A stretch of 64,000 nucleotides of DNA from JAEMQF01 sp963850525 (GTDB taxonomy: Bacteria; Pseudomonadota; Gammaproteobacteria; Burkholderiales; Burkholderiaceae_C). A program made the position numbers and the translations under genes. Of this stretch, positions 41,381-50,067 are shown piece after piece (positions within the stretch are counted from its first letter, which is position 1; each line of letters opens with the position of its first letter). The stretch lies in contig CAWKLQ010000008.1 of assembly GCA_963850525.1 (NCBI GenBank), forward strand, positions 1,178,001 to 1,242,000, read 5' to 3'. A model generated the notes under the pieces. That model was not told where the DNA came from, did no database searches, and saw nothing but the letters and a program-made list of their open reading frames with translations.

Positions 41381-43975
41381 TCAGTGCAGCAGCGCGGCAG
41401 GCTGCGAATGCCGCATCGCCGGGCCCGAGTTCGCGGAGACAGCCGTGCGGTCGAGCAGCGCTTCAATCGCCGGCGAAGCGAGCGGGCGCGACAGGTGGTA
41501 GCCCTGGCCGGACTCGCATCCCATCTGGCGCAGCTGGTCGAGCTGGTCTTCGGTTTCGATGCCCTCGGCGATGATCGCCTTGCCGAGCGACTTGCCGAGC
41601 ATGATCACGGCACGCACCACCGCGGCCTCGTTGGACCCGTTGTGCAGCGCGGCGATGAAGGCACGGTCGATCTTCAGGCTGTTCACAGGCAGGCTCGACA
41701 GGTGCTGCAACGACGAGTAGCCGGTCCCGAAGTCGTCGACGCTCAAGCACACGCCCAGGCGGCGCAACTCCTTGAGCATCGGCAGCGCCGCCTCCAGGCG
41801 TTTCATCAGGATGTTTTCGGTCAGCTCGAGCGTCAGGTACTGGGGCTGCAGCCGCGCGTCGACGAGCGCGGCGGTCACGCGCGCCACGAACGCCGGGTGC
41901 GCAATGTCGTTGCCCGAGACGTTGACGTGCATGTTCAGCGCCGCATGGCACGCGTGCGCCTGTTGCCACTCGTGCAACTGGCGGCACGCGCTGCGCAGCA
42001 TGAAATCGGTGAGCGGCACCATCAAGCCGGCGTCTTCGGCGACGCCGATGAAGGTCAGCGGGCTGACCAGACCGAGCTCAGGGTGATCCCAGCGCGCCAG
42101 CGCTTCGAAGCCGGTGATGCGCCCGCTGTTCAAGTCGAACAGCGGCTGGTAGGCGACGCTCAGTTGCCCGGCAGCGAGCGCGCGGCGCAAGTCGCCCTCC
42201 AACCGCAGCCGGTGCGACACCTCGGTGTGCAGCGCGGTGTCGAAGAGTGCATAACGCGCCTTGCCCGCCGTCTTGGCCTTGTACATCGCGGTATCGGCGT
42301 CGCGCAGCATGTCGGCAGGCGTGGCGTAGCCCATGCCGCTGAAGGTGATGCCGACGCTCGCGCTGGTGGTGATTTCGGTGCCGGCAATCTGGACCGGCTG
42401 GCGCAGCGCTTCCAGCAGACGATCGGCGAGGCTCACGCAGTAACTCTGATTGCCCAGGTCTTCGGCGAGGATCGCGAACTCGTCACCGCCGAGCCGGGCG
42501 ACAACGTCGTTCGGGCGCACCTGGTGCTGGATGCGCCGCGCCACCGCAATCAGGAATTCGTCGCCCACCGCGTGGCCCAAGCTGTCGTTGATCAGCTTGA
42601 AGCGGTCGAAGTCGAGGAACATCAGGCCGAAATGGCGCTGTGGCTCGGTCTGCACACGCGCCAGCGCCTGAGTCAAAAGGTCGTTAAAAAGACGCCGATT
42701 GGGCAATCCCGTCAGGCTGTCGTGAAAAGCGATATGGTGCAGCCCGGCCTCGGCCTGGCGCCTGCCGGTCACGTCTTGCACCTGCAGGATCAGGCACGGC
42801 GACGTCGAATCGATTTCGGAGAACAAGCTGCCGTGCACCGCCGCCCAGACTTCGAGCCCTTCGCGGTGGCGCAGACGCAACTCGACCGTGAACGACGCGA
42901 CCTGCTGCGAGTTGAGTTGCATCAAACGGTCGTTGAGCAGCGCGGCGTGTTCGGTGTCGATGAAGTCGCTGAACGGATGGTGCGTGACGGCCTTCGGATC
43001 GTCCACACCCAGCAGCGTGCAAAGCGCGGCGTTGACTTGAAGCACGCGCGCGTCGAACGACACCAGCGCCATGCCGATCGAGGCGTGCGTGAAGGCGCTG
43101 TGGAAGCGCCGTTCGCTCACCTCGAGCGCGCGCACGTGGTGCGCCGCCAGTTCCGCTTCGCGCTCGACGGCTTCGAGGCGGCTCTTGCGCGCCGCCTCGT
43201 CAGACTCTTGTTGGCGGAAAAAGTAGTGCAGCGTGCTCAGCAGCATCGCGATGATCGGCGCGGCGGCCATCAGCACGCCCAGGCCCGACTGCTGAAACGT
43301 CAGGAACAGCAGGCAAGCGATCGAGGCGCTTCCGGCATACGTGACGCCGACCCAGCCGAAGTTGCCGAACATCTCGCGCAACTCGGGCCATTGGTTGCGT
43401 TTGAGGTAAGGAACAGCCGTGATGAGTATTGTGTTGAGAAGAAAGTACAGCACCGCGCACAACATCGTCGCCACCAGCAACAGCCCGGCGCTGTACCACC
43501 CCAGCGTCCGTGACGAGCCGATCAAGGCGTGCAGCAGCGTGCCCACGCTGAACATGGCCACGCACGCCATCGCCGGGCTGGCGATACGGCTCGTCCAGCG
43601 CTTGGAGGTGCGCCACGAGCCGATCAGCCCCTCGCCTGCAGCAGCCAGCGTTGCCGCCGCCGGGCCGTGCAGAAGCAGCAGCAGGAAGATGAAGATCTCG
43701 CCGGCCGCGAACGAATTCTTCGAGCGCGGCACGCGCACCGGAAAAAAACCGGCCAGCATCGCGATCGCCGCCCCGGCGCCCACCTGCAACAAATCCGCCG
43801 GCGGAAGCGCCAGCAGCGTGCGTAGCGTGTGCAGGAGGATCACCGCGCCCAGCAGCACCATGGTCCACCAGTAGAGCGCCGCCTTGCGGTTGTAGTCCGG
43901 CATCAAAGCCCGATGCAGGCGCAGCCACCCTGGCTCAGCGGCGCTTTGGACCGTTTCTTGTGGAGCTGGGTTCAT
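41381..43975 (-). CDS. Membrane-bound GGDEF-EAL c-di-GMP protein with PAS domain
   Basis: About 864 residues from ATG 43975; in-frame ATGs at 44017 and 44080 are also possible, none with a clear ribosome site. The N-terminal 250 residues hold about eight helices of a MASE-like sensory region (VLLGAVILLHTLRTLLAL ... MLCAVLYFLLNTILITAV). A PAS domain follows (RRFHSAFTHASIGMALVS). The cyclase domain keeps the active motif 'ARLGGDEFAIL' and the phosphodiesterase domain keeps 'GFEALARW' plus 'DDFGTGYSSL' and 'KIDRAFI', so both activities are possible. It is monocistronic and separate from the larger c-di-GMP operon downstream. It probably balances c-di-GMP in response to a membrane-sensed signal. 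Confidence 0.92.
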   Translation of the reverse strand: MNPAPQETVQSAAEPGWLRLHRALMPDYNRKAALYWWTMVLLGAVILLHTLRTLLALPPADLLQVGAGAAIAMLAGFFPVRVPRSKNSFAAGEIFIFLLLLLHGPAAATLAAAGEGLIGSWRTSKRWTSRIASPAMACVAMFSVGTLLHALIGSSRTLGWYSAGLLLVATMLCAVLYFLLNTILITAVPYLKRNQWPELREMFGNFGWVGVTYAGSASIACLLFLTFQQSGLGVLMAAAPIIAMLLSTLHYFFRQQESDEAARKSRLEAVEREAELAAHHVRALEVSERRFHSAFTHASIGMALVSFDARVLQVNAALCTLLGVDDPKAVTHHPFSDFIDTEHAALLNDRLMQLNSQQVASFTVELRLRHREGLEVWAAVHGSLFSEIDSTSPCLILQVQDVTGRRQAEAGLHHIAFHDSLTGLPNRRLFNDLLTQALARVQTEPQRHFGLMFLDFDRFKLINDSLGHAVGDEFLIAVARRIQHQVRPNDVVARLGGDEFAILAEDLGNQSYCVSLADRLLEALRQPVQIAGTEITTSASVGITFSGMGYATPADMLRDADTAMYKAKTAGKARYALFDTALHTEVSHRLRLEGDLRRALAAGQLSVAYQPLFDLNSGRITGFEALARWDHPELGLVSPLTFIGVAEDAGLMVPLTDFMLRSACRQLHEWQQAHACHAALNMHVNVSGNDIAHPAFVARVTAALVDARLQPQYLTLELTENILMKRLEAALPMLKELRRLGVCLSVDDFGTGYSSLQHLSSLPVNSLKIDRAFIAALHNGSNEAAVVRAVIMLGKSLGKAIIAEGIETEDQLDQLRQMGCESGQGYHLSRPLASPAIEALLDRTAVSANSGPAMRHSQPAALLH

Positions 43976-44146
43976 CGGGCTGCCGTTCGCCGTTGCGGGC
44001 CAGGAGGGGGGCTTCATCACGCAGATATCGGCTGCCGGATGATCAACTTGAGCGCTCCCAGCAAGCTCCGGCCGCAGCACGGTCAGACAGACTTGGCGAC
44101 GGGTTGAAGGTCGCGCCAGCGCCGCGGGCGCTGGCGCGTTCCCCGG

Positions 44147-46414
44147 TCAAGGCTCGCCGAGTGTCAGGCCTTCACTGAGCACCAAGCCTTCGCTCAGCAC
44201 CAGGCCTTCACTCAGGACCAGGCCTTCACTGAGCACCAGGCCTTCGCTCAGCACCAGGCCTTCGCTGAGCACCAGCCCTTCGCTGAGCACCAGCCCTTCG
44301 CTCAGCACCAGGCCTTCGCTCAGCACCAGGCCGCTGCCGCTGACGAGCCAGCCCGACAGCGTGGCGGTCGGAATGAACACGCCGGTCTTGCCGACAAGTG
44401 AGCTGGATCCGGCGAGCGAGTTGCCGCGCACGACGCCCGAGCTGAGCAGCGTCTGGTTGGGTGCGGCCACGTCGGTGAAGTACTTCGGGAACGTGTTGGA
44501 CGCGATTCCCGAGCCTGACCAGTACACGGCGCTGCGCTTGCGCACGACGCTGCCGGCCCAGGTGGTGCGCGGATCCCAGATCGGCTGGTACTTGGTGAAC
44601 AGCGCGCTGTTGCTGACCACCTGGTTGCCGCCGACGAAGGCGATGCGCGACCAGTTGAAGCTCGTGCCACTGATCGTCGAGCTCTGGCTCGGCATGGACA
44701 TGCCGCTCGCCAGCAGCGAATTACCAGCGTTCAGACTGCCGGAGGCGATCTGCGCATTGATGTCGGTCTTGAGCACCTTGGCCAGCGCCACCGCGCCGCT
44801 GAGGTTCATCATCCCTGCGCCTTGCTCGAGCAGGTTGTAGCCGGGCAGTGGCTGCGCCGTGTACTGCAGGATCGCCTTCACCAGCGGCGGCGTCAGTCCC
44901 GGGTTGGCTTGCAGCAGCACCGCCGCGGCACCCGCCACCACCGGCGCGGCGACGGAAGTGCCGCTCATCAGCATTTGCGTCTCGGAGGTCGTCTGGGTGA
45001 TTCCCAGCGGCGCCACGAGAATGCTGTCGAACAGCCTGGCCAGCAGATTTCTATTCGAGGACGAGCTCGAGCCGGACTTGGTCGCCATGGCGCTGACGAT
45101 CTTGTTGCCCGGCGCCACCAGGTCGGGCTTGAGCAGGTTGTCGGCCACGCGCACGCCGTTCGCGTCGATCAAACCGCCGCGGGTCGGCCCGCGCGAGCTG
45201 AAGTTGTTCACGACGTCGTCGCTGCGCGAAATCGTGTCCTTGAAGTTGACCGCACCGACGGTGATCACCGACGGGTCATTGCCGGGCGAACTGACCGCGC
45301 CGTAAATCTTGGTGCCGAAAATCGACATGCCGAAGTTGCCGGCCGCCACCACGACGGTGATGCCGGCGGCGGTCGCGCTGCGCACCGCGATGCACAGCGG
45401 GTCGGTCTGCCAGCTCTCCGAAGAATCAGCGCCCAGGCTGACGTTGAGCACACGGATGTTGTATTCCTTGGCGTGGTAGACCACCCACTGGATGCCTTCG
45501 ATGGCGTCGCTCAGCGTGCCGAAGCCGGTGCCGTCGAGCACCTTGACGTCGTAGAGATCCGCGCCGGGGGCGATGCCCGTGGTGTCTGGCGTGCCCGACG
45601 AGTACAGCGCCGAGCGCCCGGCCGCCACCGACGCGACGTGCGTGCCGTGGCCGTAGGCGTCGTGCGTGCTGGCACCATCCTTGTTGATCGAGGACTCGTA
45701 GTCGCTCAACGCGGAGCTGCCGGGCTGCAGCGAGGTGGTCGAACCGTTCACGCCGAGCGTCCAATTGGCCTGCGTCGTGCCCAAAATGCTGACGTTCTTC
45801 TTGACGCGGGCCACCGCGCCGCTGGTCTGCAAGCCTTCGTGCGTCTTCATGACGCCCGAGTCGAGAATCGCGATGCCGACGCCGGCGCCGTCGACGCCGA
45901 GGTAGCTCGTTTTGGTGCTGCTGGTGCGCACGTTGCTGGCGAGCGCGCCGGTGATCGACTCGAGCGTGCTCGCGGTGCGCTGCGTCTCGCGATTCGGCGA
46001 GACGCTCACCACGTCGCTGCGCTGCCCCATTTGGCGCACCCGGTTCGCCGGCAGCTGCACCGTCAGCGCGTTGATGCCCCGATGCGCCGCATGCACCGAG
46101 CCGCCGACGGACAGTACCCAGGCGCGCAGGTCGGTAAGCGCCGAGTCGGCGGAGTTGCTGACGACGATGGCCTGCACGTGGCGCACGCCGTTCACGTCGC
46201 GCGCCCATTTGGCTTTCGGCGCACCGACGTTCGCGCTTTCTTCATCCAGGTCGCGGGCGACCTTGGTGGCCTTGTCGTGGCCCTTGGGCGCCGCATGCAC
46301 GCTCACCGGCACGAATCCGGTGGTGAGCATCGCAAGCGCCGTCAGCGCGGCCGTCAGGCGCCGCCCCAGGCGCTTCCTTTCGATCAGAACAATGAACCTC
46401 GAGACTGCATTCAT
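44147..46414 (-). CDS. Exported S8 subtilisin-like protease with hexapeptide-repeat tail
   Basis: A 755-residue serine protease; GGGAG precedes ATG 46414. A long basic signal region (about 1-41) is followed by an inhibitor-like prodomain (about 75-140). The catalytic domain has Asp185 ('AILDSGVMKTHEG'), His256 ('YGHGTHVASVAAG'), the oxyanion Asn in 'VVVAAGNFG' and Ser487 ('MSGTSVAAPVVAGAA'). After a 120-residue linker rich in Ser and Asn, the protein ends in nine tandem LVLSEG units. No C-terminal membrane anchor is present. The protease is probably secreted or held at the surface by this tail. It stands alone with a 387-nt upstream region. Confidence 0.92.
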   Translation of the reverse strand: MNAVSRFIVLIERKRLGRRLTAALTALAMLTTGFVPVSVHAAPKGHDKATKVARDLDEESANVGAPKAKWARDVNGVRHVQAIVVSNSADSALTDLRAWVLSVGGSVHAAHRGINALTVQLPANRVRQMGQRSDVVSVSPNRETQRTASTLESITGALASNVRTSSTKTSYLGVDGAGVGIAILDSGVMKTHEGLQTSGAVARVKKNVSILGTTQANWTLGVNGSTTSLQPGSSALSDYESSINKDGASTHDAYGHGTHVASVAAGRSALYSSGTPDTTGIAPGADLYDVKVLDGTGFGTLSDAIEGIQWVVYHAKEYNIRVLNVSLGADSSESWQTDPLCIAVRSATAAGITVVVAAGNFGMSIFGTKIYGAVSSPGNDPSVITVGAVNFKDTISRSDDVVNNFSSRGPTRGGLIDANGVRVADNLLKPDLVAPGNKIVSAMATKSGSSSSSNRNLLARLFDSILVAPLGITQTTSETQMLMSGTSVAAPVVAGAAAVLLQANPGLTPPLVKAILQYTAQPLPGYNLLEQGAGMMNLSGAVALAKVLKTDINAQIASGSLNAGNSLLASGMSMPSQSSTISGTSFNWSRIAFVGGNQVVSNSALFTKYQPIWDPRTTWAGSVVRKRSAVYWSGSGIASNTFPKYFTDVAAPNQTLLSSGVVRGNSLAGSSSLVGKTGVFIPTATLSGWLVSGSGLVLSEGLVLSEGLVLSEGLVLSEGLVLSEGLVLSEGLVLSEGLVLSEGLVLSEGLTLGEP
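44166..44327 (-). repeat. Nine 18-bp tandem repeats encoding LVLSEG
   Basis: Nine direct copies of an 18-bp unit (plus-strand form AGGCCTTCACTGAGCACC, with synonymous variants) fill this stretch. They encode nine consecutive LVLSEG hexapeptides at the end of the subtilase, with a final divergent LTLGEP. Substitutions between units are nearly all silent, which indicates selection on the peptide. The unit number could vary between strains by slippage. Confidence 0.9.
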
Positions 46415-46801
46415 TTCATAGCTCCCTGCGTTGCGAATCAGCCGAGCCACCCGTTTGGTGTGCCTTCGGATCAGGTGTCTGGGCTTGACGTGTCCCGAAC
46501 ACTTGCGGGTGCAATTGTTGTGAAGAGCGACCTCGAGCGCCGCTTCGCTTTCCGGAAATGGCGGGTAGTCACGGTGCAATTCCGCGCTTCGAATAGGGAC
46601 CAAATTCACGAGAAAAATGCACACCGGAGCATTCGTTCGCGGGGGTCGACCCGGGTTTCCCGGCCCATTACCCGGGACGCTGGACGCTTGTCCTTACACG
46701 CCTTGCAGCCCCTGACTGCCAGAGACACGCGCAAACATTTCAGCGCTGCCGCGACCGCGTGCGCCGAAGGGCTTGCGGCGTGCTTGCGGCGGGCTTGCAG
46801 A
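46415..46801. other. 387-nt upstream region of the subtilase, no gene
   Basis: The region between the subtilase start and the SDR stop contains a C/G-rich inverted repeat (CGACCCGGGTTTCCC with GGCCCATTACCCGGG, about 46649-46674) that could end the SDR transcript, and otherwise no gene. I saw no promoter close to consensus. Confidence 0.35.
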
Positions 46802-47575
46802 TCAGCGAATCTCGGCCACACCGATGCCGGCAGCGTCGAAGCCACCGTCCACCGCGAGCGTCTGGCCGTTCACGTAACTCGCCGCGTCGCTGCACAGGAA
46901 TCCCACCGCCGCAGCGATTTCCTGCGGCGTGCCGTAGCGGTTCTGCGGAATCGCCGCGTGGTAGCCGGCGCGGATCGCCGGCGTATGCACTTGTTTGGCC
47001 ATCGCCGTCTCCACCGGTCCGGGGGCGATGGCGTTGACGCGGATTCCCAGATGCCCCAGTTCCACCGCCTGCTGGCGCGTCAGGTGCATCAGCGCCGCCT
47101 TGCTCGTACCGTAGGCGACACGCAGGGTGCTCGCGCGCAGCCCGGAGATCGAGGCGATGTTGACGATCGCACCGCCGCCGCCTTGCAACATCAACGGCAC
47201 GGCGGCCTGGCTGCAAAGAAAAGGCCCGTTCAGGTTGGTCGCGAGCACTTGCGACCAGTCCTCAAATGTGGTGTCGCGCAGGGGTTTGAACACCGCGACG
47301 CCGGCGTTGTTGACGAGTGCGTCCAGGCGCGCCCAGCGCTGCGCGATCGCGTCGAATGCGCCCTTGACCTGGGTTGCATCCGATACATCGGCGTGCAGCG
47401 CGAGGCAATCGTCCGACGCAGCGAAGGCCGCGGCAGCCTGCTCGAGCGCTGCGCGATCGATGTCGATCAGCGCGACGCGCCATCCGGCGTCGAGGAACCA
47501 GCGCGCAATCGCCCAGCCGATGCCGCGAGCAGCGCCGGTGATTGCGGCGACTTGGGGGCTGGTTGTTCGTGTCAT
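46802..47575 (-). CDS. Short-chain dehydrogenase/reductase (SDR), classical type
   Basis: A 257-residue NAD(P)-dependent oxidoreductase. The cofactor site is 'AITGAARGIGWAIA', with 'LIDIDRAAL' placing an acidic residue after the second strand, which favours NAD. 'LVNNAGVAV', the catalytic Ser in 'NIASISGLR' and 'YGTSKAALMHL' (Tyr, Lys) follow, and the C terminus is 'NGQTLAVDGGFDAAG'. It is a different subgroup from the SDR at 7329. It is followed by no related metabolic gene, so the substrate is unknown. The next upstream genes are two small proteins on the same strand. Confidence 0.9.
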   Translation of the reverse strand: MTRTTSPQVAAITGAARGIGWAIARWFLDAGWRVALIDIDRAALEQAAAAFAASDDCLALHADVSDATQVKGAFDAIAQRWARLDALVNNAGVAVFKPLRDTTFEDWSQVLATNLNGPFLCSQAAVPLMLQGGGGAIVNIASISGLRASTLRVAYGTSKAALMHLTRQQAVELGHLGIRVNAIAPGPVETAMAKQVHTPAIRAGYHAAIPQNRYGTPQEIAAAVGFLCSDAASYVNGQTLAVDGGFDAAGIGVAEIR

Positions 47576-47637
47576 GGTGCAGGGATGCTACCCCGCGGAT
47601 TGCTCGCTCAGCCTTGGCGCGGCGCGCCGTGCCAGCA

Positions 47638-47853
47638 TCAATTCGGCATCTTGCGCGGCAATTCACCGGGACGGCGTTGCCGCTTGAGGGTCGGCGGTTT
47701 GGCGCGCCAGCGCCAGGTGGCGACGGCCGCACCGAACAGCAGCAGGGCGCTGAGCACGCTGGGCGACTGCATGCCGAACAAGGCCACGGTGATCGCGCCT
47801 CCGGCCGCATAGAGCACGGGCATCTTGCGGTACAGGGGGTCGGGGATCCACAT
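47638..47853 (-). CDS. Small membrane protein (71 residues)
   Basis: ATG 47853 is preceded by AAAGGA. The product MWIPDPLYRKMPVLYAAGGA continues into a single or paired hydrophobic stretch (AITVALFGMQ, VLSALLLFGAAVATWRW) and a strongly basic tail (KPPTLKRQRRPGELPRKMPN), implying a cytosolic C terminus. It is a conserved-type hypothetical protein with no function known to me. It lies 38 nt downstream of the next small gene in the same direction. Confidence 0.65.
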   Translation of the reverse strand: MWIPDPLYRKMPVLYAAGGAITVALFGMQSPSVLSALLLFGAAVATWRWRAKPPTLKRQRRPGELPRKMPN

Positions 47854-47891
47854 GGTCAGTCCTTTGAACAATGCACTTGTCAGGCAGCGCG

Positions 47892-48200
47892 TCAGCAGGC
47901 CAGCCGATGCGGCTCGTGGTGAATCACGGCGCGCGCCATCGCCGCGGCAAAGCGGCGTGCCGTGGCCGGCGAGGGCCAGGGCTTGCCGCCGGCCAGGCAA
48001 TCTTCGCGGTAAGCGATGCGCGCCCCGTCGCTACCGTCGTTCAGCCGCTTCACGATCACCGAGGCGACATATCCGTCGCGCAACGGGCTCGCCTCGGCAA
48101 GGGCAAAGATGCGGTACTCCCCTTCGTTGAACTCGTCGTATGTCATCGCCTGCTCGGGTTGCGCTCTGTGTGGCTTACGGGGCTCACGTGAGGGCATCAT
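47892..48200 (-). CDS. Conserved hypothetical protein (102 residues or shorter)
   Basis: The frame from ATG 48200 gives 102 residues; an ATG at 48146 (MTYDEFNEGEYRIFALAEA) gives 84 and may be the true start. The sequence is mixed alpha/beta with no membrane helix ('YVASVIVKRLNDGSDGARIAYRED', about residues 43-66, then 'SPATARRFAAAMARAVIHHEP'). It resembles small cytosolic proteins of unknown role in Burkholderiales. It may be co-transcribed with the 71-residue membrane protein. Confidence 0.6.
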   Translation of the reverse strand: MMPSREPRKPHRAQPEQAMTYDEFNEGEYRIFALAEASPLRDGYVASVIVKRLNDGSDGARIAYREDCLAGGKPWPSPATARRFAAAMARAVIHHEPHRLAC

Positions 48201-48359
48201 TGCCGCATCTTTATCTTGTAACCATCCCCAGGTTGCGGGTCCGGTGTTCAGGTGCGGGGCAGGCCTGCCCGGCAGATGCAAACTATGCCGCAGTCGGCGC
48301 ACCCGAGAGGGTGCTTCCCCCCTGCATTCAGGGCGCTGTTCGAAGCGCGGCGGCAACCC

Positions 48360-50066
48360 TCAAGCGACGCAGGTTCGGTTCTTGCCCGTGCGTTTGGCTT
48401 CGTACAAGGCGCTGTCGGCGCGCTCGAGCACGTCTTCGATGCTCTCGCTGCTGCCACACAAAGTAACGCCGGCAGAGAACGTGACGAACACGTCCTTGTC
48501 CTCGTGCAGGAACAGGCCACTGCTGAGTTTGCGCTGCAGGCGCGTCAGGATGGTTTGCGCCTGCTCCACGCTGGTCTCGGGCAACAGCACGACGAACTCT
48601 TCGCCGCCGTAGCGTGCCACCAGATCGGTCGCGCGCAGCGTCTGGCTCACCTCGGCGGCGAGCGCCTTGAGCGCTTCGTCGCCGACGCCGTGGCCGAGTT
48701 CGTCATTCAGGCGTTTGAAGTTGTCGACGTCGAGCAGCCCCACCGCCAGCGGCAGGTTGCTGCGCTGCATGCGCGCGCGTTCCACGTCGAACACCTTGAG
48801 CAGGCCGCGCCGATTCGCCACTTGCGTGAGTTGATCGGTCGTGACTTCGTTCGACAGGCGCCGCAACTCGTCTTCGAGCTGGACGACGCGTTCGCCCAGG
48901 GCACTCGCCTTGGCGTGTTCTTCTTCGAGGCGCGTCCGGGTCTGCGCGACCAGGCCCTGCACGCTGCGCGTTTCGTCGACCATCTCGCGCACCACCGAGG
49001 TCAGGCCCGCCAACGTATCGGCTTGCTCGATCGCCTCGGTGTAGCGGTTCACGTTGTCGTGCAGGCGTCCGGTCTGCGAACCCAGTTCGCTCAGGCCACC
49101 CAGCATGCTCGCGACCAGGGTCTTCAGTGCGTCGCGCGCCTGTTCGCGCTCGGCACGCAGCATCCCTTGGCGCTTGCGCGTGTCGCGCAGCAGTTCGTTG
49201 ACGGCCTTCACGGCGCGCCCGGTGACGCCGGCCTCCAGCGCGTTGTGCATCGCCTCGCACTGGCCCTTGACCCACGAGTCGTTTTCCGCGAACTCGGCCA
49301 TGCCCGTTGCGAGTTCGCGGCAGAGCCGGGCGAGCTGCTCGGCCAGACGTGCCCGCTGCTGCACCGCAAAGCGAACCCCGTCGCACACCTGGGCCAGGTC
49401 GCGCACCGGGCCTGGCGCGGGGCCGAAGGTCTGCACTTGTTGCGTCGCTTTCGCCAGCGCCTGGTTCAGACGCCGACAACCCGGGTCGACGTCGGGCAAG
49501 GCGCAAGCCAATGCAGCGCTGAGGCTTGCCAGCACGGGTTGCCAAAGCGCGGCGTGGGTTGCGTCGTTTGCCGGCGCCGCGGCGCCCGCCGGGACGACCG
49601 GCGCAGCGGCGGCGCCATCGGCTGGAATTGACAAGCCTCCCGGGCCGGAGCTCGGAGCACCATCCAGGTCCACCAGCGCGCCCGCGGCGTCCGATTCCCA
49701 GCTCGCCAGAAGCTGGTTCAGGCGTTGTTTCAGGCGTTCCATGTCGCTGCGGCTGCCCTCGAGCACGCGTTGCAAGCCTTCTTTCTTGCGCGCCAGCGTC
49801 CAGCCGCGGCTGCCGCGCTCGACGCCGCGCACGACGCGCCCGATCAGCACGGCCAGTTGCGGCGCCGCGTCGCCCGCTTCGGGGGGCAGCGCTGCAGCTT
49901 CAGGTTTCGCGCGCGGCCCGCCCCCCTCCTGCGCATAGGCGTGGGCAAAATTCTCCGGAGTCGGTTCGAGCTTCTCCAGCGCCAAGCGGCGCAGCGCGGC
50001 TTTGGCAAGCTGCGCAGAAGACAGAACGCTGGCAGGCGTGACCGGTGTCGTGGTGGGATGATTCAT
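48360..50066 (-). CDS. Diguanylate cyclase with long coiled-coil N-terminus
   Basis: A 568-residue soluble protein that begins one base after the stop of the gene upstream (TGA-a-ATG). The first 385 residues are mostly helical, with Ala/Pro-rich spacers and a coiled coil near 360-400 (EEEHAKASALGERVVQLEDE). The C-terminal 165 residues are a GGDEF domain with the active form 'ARYGGEEFVVLLPE' and 'FKRLNDELGHGVGDEAL'. No membrane helix is present. As the last gene of the TonB-YfiR-kinase operon it is a likely output enzyme making c-di-GMP. The N-terminal region probably controls dimerisation. Confidence 0.9.
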   Translation of the reverse strand: MNHPTTTPVTPASVLSSAQLAKAALRRLALEKLEPTPENFAHAYAQEGGGPRAKPEAAALPPEAGDAAPQLAVLIGRVVRGVERGSRGWTLARKKEGLQRVLEGSRSDMERLKQRLNQLLASWESDAAGALVDLDGAPSSGPGGLSIPADGAAAAPVVPAGAAAPANDATHAALWQPVLASLSAALACALPDVDPGCRRLNQALAKATQQVQTFGPAPGPVRDLAQVCDGVRFAVQQRARLAEQLARLCRELATGMAEFAENDSWVKGQCEAMHNALEAGVTGRAVKAVNELLRDTRKRQGMLRAEREQARDALKTLVASMLGGLSELGSQTGRLHDNVNRYTEAIEQADTLAGLTSVVREMVDETRSVQGLVAQTRTRLEEEHAKASALGERVVQLEDELRRLSNEVTTDQLTQVANRRGLLKVFDVERARMQRSNLPLAVGLLDVDNFKRLNDELGHGVGDEALKALAAEVSQTLRATDLVARYGGEEFVVLLPETSVEQAQTILTRLQRKLSSGLFLHEDKDVFVTFSAGVTLCGSSESIEDVLERADSALYEAKRTGKNRTCVA

Positions 50067-50067
50067 T

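Noticed and set aside
44166..44327. Possible CRISPR array
   Set aside because: The 18-bp units are directly abutting without spacers and are in frame as part of the subtilase tail.
44822..47812. Open frame of 996 codons on the plus strand
   Set aside because: It lies antisense to the subtilase and SDR genes, has Arg/His/Ala-rich low-complexity sequence with no family motif, and is expected from high-GC codon bias.
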